In this document: positions 1 through 7,867 of the stretch, one piece after another
How positions within the stretch are numbered: the first letter of the stretch is position 1
Layout of the letters: every line of letters starts with the position of its first letter
Assembly (NCBI GenBank): GCA_943846715.1
Contig: OX044356.1
Span: 1,550,001-1,614,000 of the forward strand
Reading direction: 5' to 3'
Length of the DNA stretch: 64,000 nucleotides
Source: TMED14 sp002378565
GTDB lineage: Bacteria; Bacteroidota; Bacteroidia; Flavobacteriales; Schleiferiaceae
The notes under the pieces: generated by a model
Told to the model about the DNA's origin: nothing
The model's database searches: none
What the model saw: only the letters and a program-made list of their open reading frames with translations
Program-made: the position numbers and the translations under genes

Positions 1-939
1 AGGGGTAAGTCTTTCCCCATTGTGCCTTTTATGTGGGGGTTGGTTCCAGTTCTCATAGTGGGCCTGGTCCAATTTATTGCGTTTGATTTCAACCCTCTAA
101 CCATCTCGGGAATCTATAAACCCTTTTTCTATAGCCATACGATGCTTGGGGCAAGTCTTGCGATCATAGCCGGGTATGCATGGGGCCAAACAAAAATTCA
201 AAAAAACTGGATTATAATTGCTGTTCTTGCTACTGCGCTTACCTTCTTAAGCGGTTCGCGTGCTGCGCTATGGTCTGTGGTTTTCATGGCACTTCTTTGG
301 GCATTAATGCACCTGCCTCAACTTTGGCGTTGGCTTTTACCCCTGTCTTTAGTCGTGATCTATTTTGGGGTGTTTGGCACTGACAAGATCCAGGAATCAT
401 TCACCTATAATTCCTACCAAAGCCACGATCCCCAGGCCACTTTAATGGAGAAAAGCATGTCTGTGACCAACGTTCAAACAGACGCCAGCAATATTGAACG
501 ACTCAATCGGTGGGTAAGCGCCTTGCGTATGTTTGAAGAGCGTCCCTTGTTTGGTTTTGGCCCAGGCACTTATCAGTTCACCTATATTCCCTTCCAAGAG
601 AAAAGTTTGGAAAACAGGCTAACAGTGCGAAACCCCGACTCTCCCCCGCAGGGCTCAGGAGGTAGTGCACATTCGGAAATCCTGCTTCAACTCAGCGAGA
701 ATGGCATAGGGTCAGTGCTGGTATTCTTAATCATGATCGGGCGCTGGGTGTACTATGGGTTTCTAAGAGGGAACCTGGGCTCACCACAAACAGCCTTATT
801 CTTAGCCTTGAGCACTTACCTGTTTCATATGCAATTCAATAATTTCTTGAACCAGCCGATATTTGCCTTCCTCTTTTGGGGATCTGCAGCCTATTTTGAC
901 CTCCAATTAAGACGCAAAGAGCATGAGTTATTACCGTGA
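1..939 (+). CDS. O-antigen ligase/polymerase-like membrane protein, 5' end outside the window
   Basis: Probable O-antigen ligase or polymerase (WaaL/Wzy type), an inner-membrane enzyme that joins or extends polysaccharide units on lipid carriers. The frame is open from base 1, so the true start lies upstream; the GTG at 22 is only the first internal start-like codon. The visible part is a string of hydrophobic segments, with the family's short motif SGSRAALWS near residue 77, then a loop with RPLFGFGPGTYQF and a later HSEILLQLSENGIG, which match the pattern of the Wzy_C/O-antigen ligase family (a G-x-G-x-G-x-F segment followed by an H and an E-x-G). The next gene overlaps by 17 bp in the same direction, which suggests one polysaccharide operon. 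Ligase and polymerase cannot be separated from sequence alone. Confidence 0.75.
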   Translation, partial: RGKSFPIVPFMWGLVPVLIVGLVQFIAFDFNPLTISGIYKPFFYSHTMLGASLAIIAGYAWGQTKIQKNWIIIAVLATALTFLSGSRAALWSVVFMALLWALMHLPQLWRWLLPLSLVVIYFGVFGTDKIQESFTYNSYQSHDPQATLMEKSMSVTNVQTDASNIERLNRWVSALRMFEERPLFGFGPGTYQFTYIPFQEKSLENRLTVRNPDSPPQGSGGSAHSEILLQLSENGIGSVLVFLIMIGRWVYYGFLRGNLGSPQTALFLALSTYLFHMQFNNFLNQPIFAFLFWGSAAYFDLQLRRKEHELLP

Positions 940-1720
940 AGTAGGGCATTATTATGATAAGGATGCGGTAGATTTTGAGCGTCGCTATCAGCTGAACCCT
1001 GCACTGCAAAGAATTAGACAGAGTTTTCGCGAGCGCGTAAAATCTCATCCACAATCCACGGTACTAGAGGTTGGGTTTGGTCCGGGATTTGACTTGATTC
1101 ATTTCGCAGAACAATTTCCAGAACAGCAGTATTATGGCATTGATGTTTCAGCGGAAATGGTACGCCTGACTCAAGAGAAAATTGACAGCAATAGGCTGAA
1201 AAACGGACAAGTTGCCCAAGGAAGCGTAGAGCATTTAACTGCGCTGTTCCCTGAGGTGAAATTTGACATGGTCTACGTTTTCTTTGGCGCGTTAAATACG
1301 GTGGATGATCTTGACCACGCCATGTCTTGTCTTCGCGAGGTGCTTAAACCGGGGGGGAGAATGGTGCTCACCTTTGTCAATAAATACTACCTGGCTGGCA
1401 CGCTCATTGAGCTGCTTAAAGGCAAGCCTAAGAATGCATTTGCTCGCTGGCGCAGGGTGTGGGGGGGCTATTCACCGACAAATTATTTGGCGAGCAAGTG
1501 CTACACACCGAAAAGTATCAGCAAAAAGGCAAGGCTGCCCTTGACCTACAGCAGAGGGTACAGTATTGTTTATCCGGCATGGTATTACCACAAACTTCAT
1601 AAGCTACTGCCCGCCTCGCTGCTCCACCTGCTTTGGAAAATAGATGACGCTGTTTCAGCCACAAAACTGGGCACCTTTGGGGAGTACATGTTGTATGAAT
1701 TTCAGGCGGCAGAGGTGTAG
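923..1720 (+). CDS. Class I SAM-dependent methyltransferase
   Basis: 265-residue methyltransferase of the Methyltransf_11/25 type, probably acting on a sugar or lipid of the surface polysaccharide. Motif I is VLEVGFGPGFD (about residues 48-58), followed by the acidic end of strand 2 in YGIDVSAEMV, a motif II region FDMVYVFFGALNTVDD and the post-II motif LKPGGRMVL. The C-terminal third is rich in aromatic and basic residues and matches no domain I recognise. The start overlaps the upstream ligase by 17 bp, so the two are probably translated together. The substrate is not known; the polysaccharide role is inferred from context only. Confidence 0.8.
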   Translation: MSYYREVGHYYDKDAVDFERRYQLNPALQRIRQSFRERVKSHPQSTVLEVGFGPGFDLIHFAEQFPEQQYYGIDVSAEMVRLTQEKIDSNRLKNGQVAQGSVEHLTALFPEVKFDMVYVFFGALNTVDDLDHAMSCLREVLKPGGRMVLTFVNKYYLAGTLIELLKGKPKNAFARWRRVWGGYSPTNYLASKCYTPKSISKKARLPLTYSRGYSIVYPAWYYHKLHKLLPASLLHLLWKIDDAVSATKLGTFGEYMLYEFQAAEV

Positions 1721-1725
1721 CTTAA

Positions 1726-2676
1726 CTAGCGCTGATCAAGCGCCTTAACCGCCCTGGCAATAAGCAGGTCCAAGTCATGGTCAACAGCGTTATACGAAGC
1801 TTTCCATTCTGTGTGTAGCGTAGTTATCGGCGTATTAGAGGTCAGTGCCTCCGCAACGGTTTTTCCATGTTTTTTGATCAGCTCATTCTCTCTTATTTGC
1901 CTTACGTCGAGATCTAAAATTTTCGCTGTTTTATTTGCAAACGCTAACTGTGAAATGGGCGCAAAACCAAAAAGATTATAGTTTTCTCCTGGCGCACCAT
2001 GTGTAGATACGTGGATTAATTGACCCGCGCAGTCCTCCACCGAGATGATAGACATTTGTTGCTCACCGTCGCCGTAATAGGGCACATACCCAAGCTTTAA
2101 TGCCGGACGGTAAAAGAAATATTCAAACCAAGAATCCGGTCCCAAAATCCAAGCCGGTCTAGCAGTGCGGACATCTAAAGTAGCCTCAGCTGGTTCCCTG
2201 GTAAATGGCCGTTCCGCATATTCATAGGCCCGGGCATAGGCTATGGGGGATATGGGCTGTTCTTCGTTTGCAATTTTACCTGTATTGCCATACATCAATG
2301 TCCCGCTGCAGTAGACGACCATTGGCGGTGTGGGCAACTGCTCAAAAATGTCACGAAGGCGGATGTTGGCACGGTAACCTTGTTTAGCGGCCGTTCTTCG
2401 GCCGCGATCTGACCTCCCCGCGAGTCGCGCACAGTGAAAGACAACGTCTGGAGGGTAATCAATGAATTTGTCCTTCTTGAGCTTGTTCAAGGAAGACATG
2501 AAAAAATTTGTACGCTGCATAACCCGTGGAAGAATGGTGCGATGTCCTAGTGTGGATATTCTGCCGGGGAATTCCCCTTCATGACGCTTTTGAATAAGCA
2601 AATTGGTTAGTTGTGCGCCCACATAACCCGTGGAGCCCAATACCCAAATTTCCTTTTGTTGTTTCAGTGGTCTCAT
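1726..2676 (-). CDS. NAD(P)-dependent epimerase/dehydratase (extended SDR), atypical active site
   Basis: 316-residue nucleotide-sugar epimerase/dehydratase-like protein with the Rossmann motif GSTGYVGAQ just after the start. I chose the ATG at 2676 rather than the upstream one at 2766, because the latter would overlap the glucanase gene by 47 bp and add about 30 residues unlike the family, while 2676 begins six residues before the core strand. The usual YxxxK catalytic pair is not obvious: the expected region reads AYARAYEYAE, with Tyr where the Lys should be. It may therefore be a non-catalytic or divergent SDR. It converges on the methyltransferase with 5 bp between the stops. Confidence 0.75.
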   Translation of the reverse strand: MRPLKQQKEIWVLGSTGYVGAQLTNLLIQKRHEGEFPGRISTLGHRTILPRVMQRTNFFMSSLNKLKKDKFIDYPPDVVFHCARLAGRSDRGRRTAAKQGYRANIRLRDIFEQLPTPPMVVYCSGTLMYGNTGKIANEEQPISPIAYARAYEYAERPFTREPAEATLDVRTARPAWILGPDSWFEYFFYRPALKLGYVPYYGDGEQQMSIISVEDCAGQLIHVSTHGAPGENYNLFGFAPISQLAFANKTAKILDLDVRQIRENELIKKHGKTVAEALTSNTPITTLHTEWKASYNAVDHDLDLLIARAVKALDQR

Positions 2677-2719
2677 CGTTGATGAAAATACACCGAACTC
2701 AGGCAATGAGCTTGATTGA

Positions 2720-3787
2720 CTATTGCTTAATGACGGTTCGTTGAATGGCTTGACCATTTTGCTCATTAGTGACGGTGCATTGGTAGGTCCCTGGAGCTAG
2801 TTCCGTTGTATCAATGGCATTTTTAATGCCCTGTAACGTCTCCGATTTCACTAATTTTCCCGTAATGTCAAAAATCTTAATGGTTGCAATTTCAAAAGGT
2901 TGCACGACATGAATTCTATTGCCAGAAGGGTTAGGGTACAGCTTGATTGATGCCGCTTCTAATTCCTCTTTGCTCAACGTGCTGCTTTGGTACACGCGCA
3001 CATAGTCAACAATCAAAGGACTTTGAGTAAATGAAGCGGCAATGCTCGATTGAATAGCCACATTAAACAGCAAGTATTGTGGGTCGTCAAAAGGCCAAGT
3101 ATTTGCGTCACGCGTGGCGGGCTCATAGGTATAATGAACAACGCTATCCACGCTAAACACCATTTTAGTGGGTGTCCATTCCAACACATAAATTTTAAGT
3201 CCCGTACTTACCCCCGCAATGTACTGACTTCCCTGATTTTGGGTGCTTCCATAGCTAGATGGCGTGTGCATGGCACTTGAAATGTTGTTTTGGTTGTCTC
3301 CCCAATGCTCCATTATGTCAACTTCACCACACGCAGGCCACGCCGTAGTGCCGTAACCTTTTGTTTCCCAGTAGGCACCAGTTTCTGTTATGTTTTGGCC
3401 AAGCATCCACAAGGCTGGCCATGTCCCAGCACCGGTAGGTAGTTGGGCGCGGATTTCAACACGTCCATAGGTGAAGGCAAATTTTGAGTTTAGCCTTGCA
3501 GAGGTGTAATTTTTAGTCACGCCTTGGTCTGTGAAAATTTCTTTTATGGCTCTTAGGTAGAGCTTGCCGCCGTTCACGCTTGAATTGGTGTCTCTATTTG
3601 TGTAATGCTGAATTTCACCGTTCCACCAGCTCTGGCCATTGACCGGAAGAAGGGTTTGGTGAAACCAATTATTGGTATCTAAACTTCCGTTTACGTTGAA
3701 TTCATCAGACCAGACTAACGTGTCAAAAGTTTGGGCGTTGGAATTGAACGCGAAGAAAAAGGCAATTAGAAAAGTGAACTGTCTCAC
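2720..3787 (-). CDS. Secreted GH16 beta-glucanase with T9SS sorting domain
   Basis: 355-residue glycoside hydrolase family 16 enzyme, probably hydrolysing beta-1,3(-1,4)-glucans such as laminarin outside the cell or on its surface. Residues 1-19 form a signal peptide ending in NSNAQ. The catalytic ExDxxE motif is clear as EVDIMEHWG, with the nucleophile at E155, D157 and the acid/base at E160. Trp residues at 150 and 162 and the upstream stretch TWPALWMLG are typical of the glucan-binding cleft. From about residue 275 there is a type A T9SS C-terminal domain (KLYPNPSGNRIHV, then KIFDITGKLV), which directs export across the outer membrane. SprE, a component of that machine, is encoded 15 kb away. 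No polysaccharide utilisation genes (SusC/D) lie next to it. Confidence 0.92.
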   Translation of the reverse strand: MRQFTFLIAFFFAFNSNAQTFDTLVWSDEFNVNGSLDTNNWFHQTLLPVNGQSWWNGEIQHYTNRDTNSSVNGGKLYLRAIKEIFTDQGVTKNYTSARLNSKFAFTYGRVEIRAQLPTGAGTWPALWMLGQNITETGAYWETKGYGTTAWPACGEVDIMEHWGDNQNNISSAMHTPSSYGSTQNQGSQYIAGVSTGLKIYVLEWTPTKMVFSVDSVVHYTYEPATRDANTWPFDDPQYLLFNVAIQSSIAASFTQSPLIVDYVRVYQSSTLSKEELEAASIKLYPNPSGNRIHVVQPFEIATIKIFDITGKLVKSETLQGIKNAIDTTELAPGTYQCTVTNEQNGQAIQRTVIKQ

Positions 3788-3853
3788 GAGTCGGTTGGGT
3801 TTTTATTCTTTGACAAAGGTCTAAACAAATGACTTGACATGTCACTAAATCAA

Positions 3854-4249
3854 TTAGCCTTGTGAAACATTGTTTTTAACCTTCCAAGCAATAACTATGA
3901 GCAAGCATTGAATCGGTAATCTTACCAAAGCAGCTTTATGACTTCCTACGGCAGGTGTCTCAGAAAACACATCCCAAATATGAATTGGCAAAAACAAGAG
4001 CATTAAAATTATAATTCCCCAAGCGCCTAGGGTTGCGTATTTTTTGAAAAGTAATGCAAGGCCAAGTATGATTTCAAGAAAACCGGAAATATACACAACA
4101 GCCAAAGTGAGCGGAAAAAAGGAAGGCACAAAAGGAATGTAAAAATCAGGATTCATCAAATGCTGCGCCCCACCAAAAATGAATAATATTGCTAAAACAG
4201 CTTTCAGTAATGACCTCGCTAAAGCGCGTAGACTGTTTGATCTTTTCAT
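3854..4249 (-). CDS. DoxX-like small membrane protein
   Basis: 131-residue protein with four predicted membrane helices, resembling the DoxX/MauE family. The pattern is FIFGGAQHLMNPDFY in helix 1, then SGFLEIILGLALL in helix 2, a helix with LGAWGIIILMLLF, and a last helix LPIQCLLIVIAWKVKN. Members are linked to redox or respiratory functions but most are uncharacterised. The gene and its neighbours up to about 5.5 kb are clearly more AT-rich than the flanking genes. An upstream in-frame extension is possible but the chosen ATG gives a normal basic N-terminus MKRSNSLRALARSLL. No function is claimed beyond the family resemblance. Confidence 0.7.
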   Translation of the reverse strand: MKRSNSLRALARSLLKAVLAILFIFGGAQHLMNPDFYIPFVPSFFPLTLAVVYISGFLEIILGLALLFKKYATLGAWGIIILMLLFLPIHIWDVFSETPAVGSHKAALVRLPIQCLLIVIAWKVKNNVSQG

Positions 4250-4289
4250 GATTTTTGATTATTGGGAAAAGGCATTTTCTAAAGATTAG

Positions 4290-4297
4290 TACATTTG
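4290..4297 (+). promoter_or_regulatory. Bacteroidota -7 box for the DUF3955-like gene
   Basis: TACATTTG is an exact match to TAnnTTTG, ending 10 bp before the ATG at 4308. This supports 4308 rather than the in-frame ATG at 4326 as the start. No clear -33 TTTG was found. Confidence 0.55.
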
Positions 4298-4307
4298 GTG
4301 TTCCTCT

Positions 4308-4532
4308 ATGCCATCGGAGTTTTCTATGAGAGCAAGTCTTCAAAAATACAGATTACCCATACTGTTCTTTACAATTAGCTTAATCTGTTATGGCTCTTTT
4401 CATATTATTGGCAGTGAGGTTGATAAGGATGGTTACTTGAAAGAGCCCTTTGCTTTAATTCCATTGGGTTATGTTTTCTTTTTTGCTTCTGTTGTCACTT
4501 CGGTTTTCTTAAAGGGAAAAACCAAACCATAG
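4308..4532 (+). CDS. Small two-helix membrane protein, DUF3955-like
   Basis: 74-residue protein with two membrane helices, at about residues 16-32 and 48-66, separated by a loop reading DKDGYLKEPFALIPLGY. The DG-x-L-x-EPF-x-LIPLG signature is what I recall of DUF3955, a family of unknown function common in Firmicutes and Bacteroidota. It ends four bases before the convergent HD hydrolase stop. Promoter box at 4290-4297. AT-rich like its neighbours. Confidence 0.65.
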   Translation: MPSEFSMRASLQKYRLPILFFTISLICYGSFHIIGSEVDKDGYLKEPFALIPLGYVFFFASVVTSVFLKGKTKP

Positions 4533-4535
4533 GTG

Positions 4536-5204
4536 CTACAATAAGCCTGATTTTCCTTCCCATTCAAGGTAAAATTGTTTTAGAAAGATCTCCATATAGT
4601 CATGTCTGTTGGAAGCCAGTCGCTTCCCTGTAGGCGTGTTCATTTTATCTTTTAGGAGCAGTAATTTTTCATAAAAGTGATTAATCGTTGGGGCATTGTT
4701 TTTTTTATACTCCTTTTTTGTCATGTTTAGATTAGGTGAAATATTTGGGTCGTATAAAGCCCTGTTTTTAAATCCGCCATAATTAAAACACCGGGCAATG
4801 CCAATAGCGCCAATAGCATCTAATCTGTCTGCGTCTTGCACAACCTCTAGCTCCTTAGAGGAGAATGCTTTACCGTCTTCTTCCAGAGAATTCTTATAAG
4901 ACATGTGCAGAATTATTTTTATAATATGATCAATCGTCTCTTTATCAACTTTTTGATTTTTTAGAAATTTGGTTGCTTTTTGGGGGCCGATAGTTTCATC
5001 ACCATCATGAAATTTCGGATCGGCAATGTCATGCAAAAGCGCCGCCAAGGAAACAACAAAAGCATTAACGTCTTCGTCTTTAGCTATTAAAATCGAATTC
5101 CTGAAAACCCGCTCTACATGAAACCAATCGTGACCACCTTCAGCGTTTTTGAGCTCTGACTTTACAAATGCTATCGTCTGATTAATCGTGATTGTTTGGT
5201 CCAT
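4536..5204 (-). CDS. HD-domain phosphohydrolase (YedJ-like)
   Basis: 222-residue metal-dependent phosphohydrolase of the HD superfamily. Ligands are visible as H25 and H29 (HDWFH), the H58-D59 doublet in ALLHDIADPKF, and a downstream Asp in VVQDADRLDAIGAIG. This pattern, with the C-terminal RCFNYGG segment and a final FLKQFYLEWEGK helix, matches the YedJ-like group of cytosolic HD proteins; the natural substrate of this group is not settled. The whole gene is AT-rich, with many AAA, AAT and TTT codons compared with the Pit transporter beside it, so it may have been acquired with its neighbours. Confidence 0.85.
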   Translation of the reverse strand: MDQTITINQTIAFVKSELKNAEGGHDWFHVERVFRNSILIAKDEDVNAFVVSLAALLHDIADPKFHDGDETIGPQKATKFLKNQKVDKETIDHIIKIILHMSYKNSLEEDGKAFSSKELEVVQDADRLDAIGAIGIARCFNYGGFKNRALYDPNISPNLNMTKKEYKKNNAPTINHFYEKLLLLKDKMNTPTGKRLASNRHDYMEIFLKQFYLEWEGKSGLL

Positions 5205-5382
5205 TTCTCGTGTTTTGTGTTTTTGATGTGTGGCTAGCTACATAGCATTCCGGAAGATAAAAACAAAACTCAAAATACTTGTTGTGACAACCTGTTTAGT
5301 CCCTTTAAAGGTAGTGCTATTAGGCATGTGTAGCGTCATCACAACACACAAACGACATGAAGCTCTGGTTGATTTACAAGCA

Positions 5383-5499
5383 ATGAATAGGCCAATTATA
5401 CACCTACTTATTGCTTTGGTGTTGCCCTTGATTGCTTCTTGTCAAGGGAGAGGTGTTGGGGTGTTGATAGCATTTATTTTTTTGGGACTCTTTCCGTAA
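5383..5499 (+). CDS. Possible 38-residue lipoprotein peptide
   Basis: Short open frame starting MNRPIIHLLIALVLPLIASC. This is a textbook lipoprotein signal: positively charged start, hydrophobic core and an IASC lipobox with Cys at residue 20. After the Cys only 18 residues remain, and these are again hydrophobic (VGVLIAFIFLGLF), reminiscent of entericidin-like membrane peptides. A longer frame from a GTG at 5230 exists but its extra part is unlike a protein. No -7 box was found. It lies 71 bp before the phosphate transporter. Could be chance, since it is so short. Confidence 0.35.
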   Translation: MNRPIIHLLIALVLPLIASCQGRGVGVLIAFIFLGLFP

Positions 5500-5518
5500 A
5501 ATTAATATTGCCGTCACA

Positions 5519-5543
5519 TTGAACCCGTGAACTCTGGTGAACT
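5519..5543 (+). repeat. Triple TGAAC direct repeat upstream of the Pit gene
   Basis: TGAAC occurs at 5520, 5528 and 5538. The last two are part of the perfect 7-mer repeat GTGAACT (5527-5533 and 5537-5543) with a period of 10 bp, about one helical turn. It sits 28-51 bp before the ATG, where an activator or repressor of phosphate uptake could bind. The classical Pho box is also a direct 7-mer repeat but with an 11 bp period and a different sequence, so the link is only suggestive. Confidence 0.3.
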
Positions 5544-5570
5544 TTGCGCTAGTTAACCTAAACACAGACT

Positions 5571-7814
5571 ATGGACAATCTATACATCATCATCCTTGCA
5601 GCCCTTTTGGGTCTTGCCATCATTGATCTGATAGTCGGCGTCAGCAACGACGCTGTCAACTTCTTGAACTCAGCTATCGGATCCAAGGCCATCTCGTTCC
5701 GAAACATCCTCATCATTGCCAGCTTAGGCATTTTTGTGGGGGCCATCTTCTCAAGTGGCATGATGGAGGTAGCGCGCAAAGGCATCTTTATGCCTGGGGA
5801 ATTTTACTTCTCAGAAATCATGATCATATTCATTTCAGTCATGATCGCCGATGTCCTCCTGTTGGACTTTTACAACAGCTTAGGGATGCCAACATCCACC
5901 ACAGTTTCCATTGTGTTTGAGCTGCTTGGTGCCGCCGTTATCATGGCCCTAATCAAGATTGGCATGGATGATGCGCAAAGCGTGTCTGATATTGGAACCT
6001 ACATCAACAAAGACAAAGCTGTAATCATAGTCACTGGCATCCTACTGTCGGTGTTCATCGCCTTTACTGTTGGCGCAGTCGTGCAGTGGTTGTCTCGCTT
6101 GGTATTCACTTTTCAGTATGAGAAAAAAATCCAGAGCGTGGGTTTCTTGTTTGCTGCTGCCTGCCTGACTGCCATCAGCTACTTTATCTTTTTCAAAGGA
6201 CTCAAGGGCACGCCGTATTATGGTGACATCAAGGATGTTTTAGCTACGTACAACATCGCCATCATTGCAGGCCTCTTTGTTCTTTGGTCAGTGGCCGCCT
6301 ATGTCATCAACAATGTCTTCAAGAAGAACGTCTTGGTGCTAGTCATTGGAATTGGCACATTTTCCCTGGCGCTGGCATTTGCTGGTAATGACTTGGTGAA
6401 CTTTATTGGTGTGCCAATGGCGGCATACCATTCCTATGAAGCATGGTCTGCCTCTGGCGTTGCCGCTTCAGAGTTCTCCATGGGTGTGCTGTCAGAAAAA
6501 GTTCCTTCTGAGCCCGTCCTACTATTCCTGGCTGGTGGCATCATGGTCTTGACCCTGTGGTTTTCTAAAAAAGCGCAGACTGTTGTTGAAACAGGAATTG
6601 ATCTGTCTCGCCAAGATGAAGGGAGCGAACGCTTCAGAGCTAACTTCCTCTCGCGGAGCATTGTGAAAGGGAGCTCTCGTGTGGTCTCCCTACTGAACGC
6701 CTTCGTGCCTCAGCGCACCTTAGACCGCGTAGCTAATAGCTTCAGTAGACCCATTCAAAACATATCTGCGGACAAGGCAAAAGAGCTGCCTGCCTTTGAC
6801 AACATTCGCGCATCCATCAACCTAGCTGTAGCCGGTATTTTGATTTCTATCGCCACATCCATGAAGCTGCCGCTTTCCACCACCTATGTGACCTTCATGG
6901 TGGCGATGGGCACCTCATTTGCTGATCGGGCATGGGGTCGTGAAAGTGCCGTTTACCGTGTTGCTGGCGTGCTCAATGTGATTGGGGGATGGTTCCTGAC
7001 AGCCATTTCAGCCTTTGTCGTTGCTGGCGGGTTGACCTATGTCATCTTCCTTGGTCAAGAAGCAGCCATTGCAGTGCTTTTGATTGTGGCAGTTGGCTTG
7101 CTGCTTCGCAGCTACCGTTCACACAAGCGAAAAGTAGCCAATATCGGTGTCGTTGCAGGCTTGCGAAAATTTGAAAGCAAGACCGTCCAAGGCATCATTG
7201 ATGAAAGCGCTGACAACATTTCCAACGCCATGGGTCGGGTAGCAAAAAGCTATGGATCAATGATCGATGGGTTGGCAAACATGGACGAGGTCAAATTGAA
7301 CGACAACCGCAAACGCGTTGACAAACTTGATGGCGAAGTTGAGGACTTGAGAAATCACCTCTTTTACTTCATCAAAAACCTGGATGAAACCTCAGTTCGT
7401 GGCAGTAATTTCTACATCACCATTCTGGCCTACCTAACGGACATGGCGCAGTCACTAGAATACCTCGCAAAGAAAAGCTACAAGCACGTGAACAACAATC
7501 ACAAAGCTCTTCATCCCGATCAATTGCATGAACTGAGAACGATCGGTTCAGATGTGAATGTGGTTGTTAGCCAAGTTAAAGCGTTGTTTGAGACAAGAGA
7601 TTTTGATGGGCTTAGTGCCGTTCTTCAGGCACAAGAGGCCTTGTTGGCGAGAATATCTGATGTGATTGACGCACAAATCAGCCGGACACGCACCGAGGAG
7701 TCAAGCCCCCGGAACACAACCCTGTTCTTTAACCTTGCCCTTGAGACAAAGGATCTTATAAAGGCTTTGATGAGCCTAGTTGAAGAGTACAGAAACAGTG
7801 CAACCAATACTTGA
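5571..7814 (+). CDS. PiT-family inorganic phosphate transporter with PhoU-like C-terminal domain
   Basis: 747-residue cation-coupled phosphate permease. The PiT signature appears twice, as expected for its inverted repeat: VGVSNDAVNFLNSAIGSKA (about residues 23-41) and AFAGNDLVNFIGVPMAAY in the middle. The paired threonine-rich motifs GMPTSTTVSIVFELLGA and MKLPLSTTYVTFMVAMGTS follow each half. From about residue 540 a soluble, coiled, mostly charged region follows (SADNISNAMGRVAKS onward), which looks like a PhoU-type helical regulator fused to the transporter, a layout I know from other Bacteroidota Pit proteins. The fusion suggests that phosphate flux is controlled in cis. The transport ion (proton or sodium) cannot be told from sequence. 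Confidence 0.9.
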   Translation: MDNLYIIILAALLGLAIIDLIVGVSNDAVNFLNSAIGSKAISFRNILIIASLGIFVGAIFSSGMMEVARKGIFMPGEFYFSEIMIIFISVMIADVLLLDFYNSLGMPTSTTVSIVFELLGAAVIMALIKIGMDDAQSVSDIGTYINKDKAVIIVTGILLSVFIAFTVGAVVQWLSRLVFTFQYEKKIQSVGFLFAAACLTAISYFIFFKGLKGTPYYGDIKDVLATYNIAIIAGLFVLWSVAAYVINNVFKKNVLVLVIGIGTFSLALAFAGNDLVNFIGVPMAAYHSYEAWSASGVAASEFSMGVLSEKVPSEPVLLFLAGGIMVLTLWFSKKAQTVVETGIDLSRQDEGSERFRANFLSRSIVKGSSRVVSLLNAFVPQRTLDRVANSFSRPIQNISADKAKELPAFDNIRASINLAVAGILISIATSMKLPLSTTYVTFMVAMGTSFADRAWGRESAVYRVAGVLNVIGGWFLTAISAFVVAGGLTYVIFLGQEAAIAVLLIVAVGLLLRSYRSHKRKVANIGVVAGLRKFESKTVQGIIDESADNISNAMGRVAKSYGSMIDGLANMDEVKLNDNRKRVDKLDGEVEDLRNHLFYFIKNLDETSVRGSNFYITILAYLTDMAQSLEYLAKKSYKHVNNNHKALHPDQLHELRTIGSDVNVVVSQVKALFETRDFDGLSAVLQAQEALLARISDVIDAQISRTRTEESSPRNTTLFFNLALETKDLIKALMSLVEEYRNSATNT

Positions 7815-7852
7815 TCTGACAGGTGCGAAGACTGAACATAAAGCCTGATTGA

Positions 7853-7865
7853 GGACGATTCGTCC
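7853..7865. terminator. Short hairpin between convergent genes
   Basis: GGACGATTCGTCC folds as a 6 bp stem (5 bp if the loop is relaxed) in the gap between the Pit gene and the convergent YwaF-like gene. There is no clear U-tract on either side, so it is a weak terminator candidate only. Confidence 0.3.
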
Positions 7866-7867
7866 AC

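Larger units (their letters stand above)
5205..5570. other. Intergenic stretch between HD gene and Pit gene
   Basis: 366 bp separating the divergent HD hydrolase and the phosphate transporter. Besides the possible mini-lipoprotein at 5383-5499, it contains three TGAAC repeats at 5520-5524, 5528-5532 and 5538-5542, just upstream of the transporter; see the separate entry. Nothing else was recognised. Confidence 0.5.

Noticed and set aside
5230..5382. Longer frame before the mini-lipoprotein
   Set aside because: GTG start with no protein-like composition; the lipobox signal begins at 5383.
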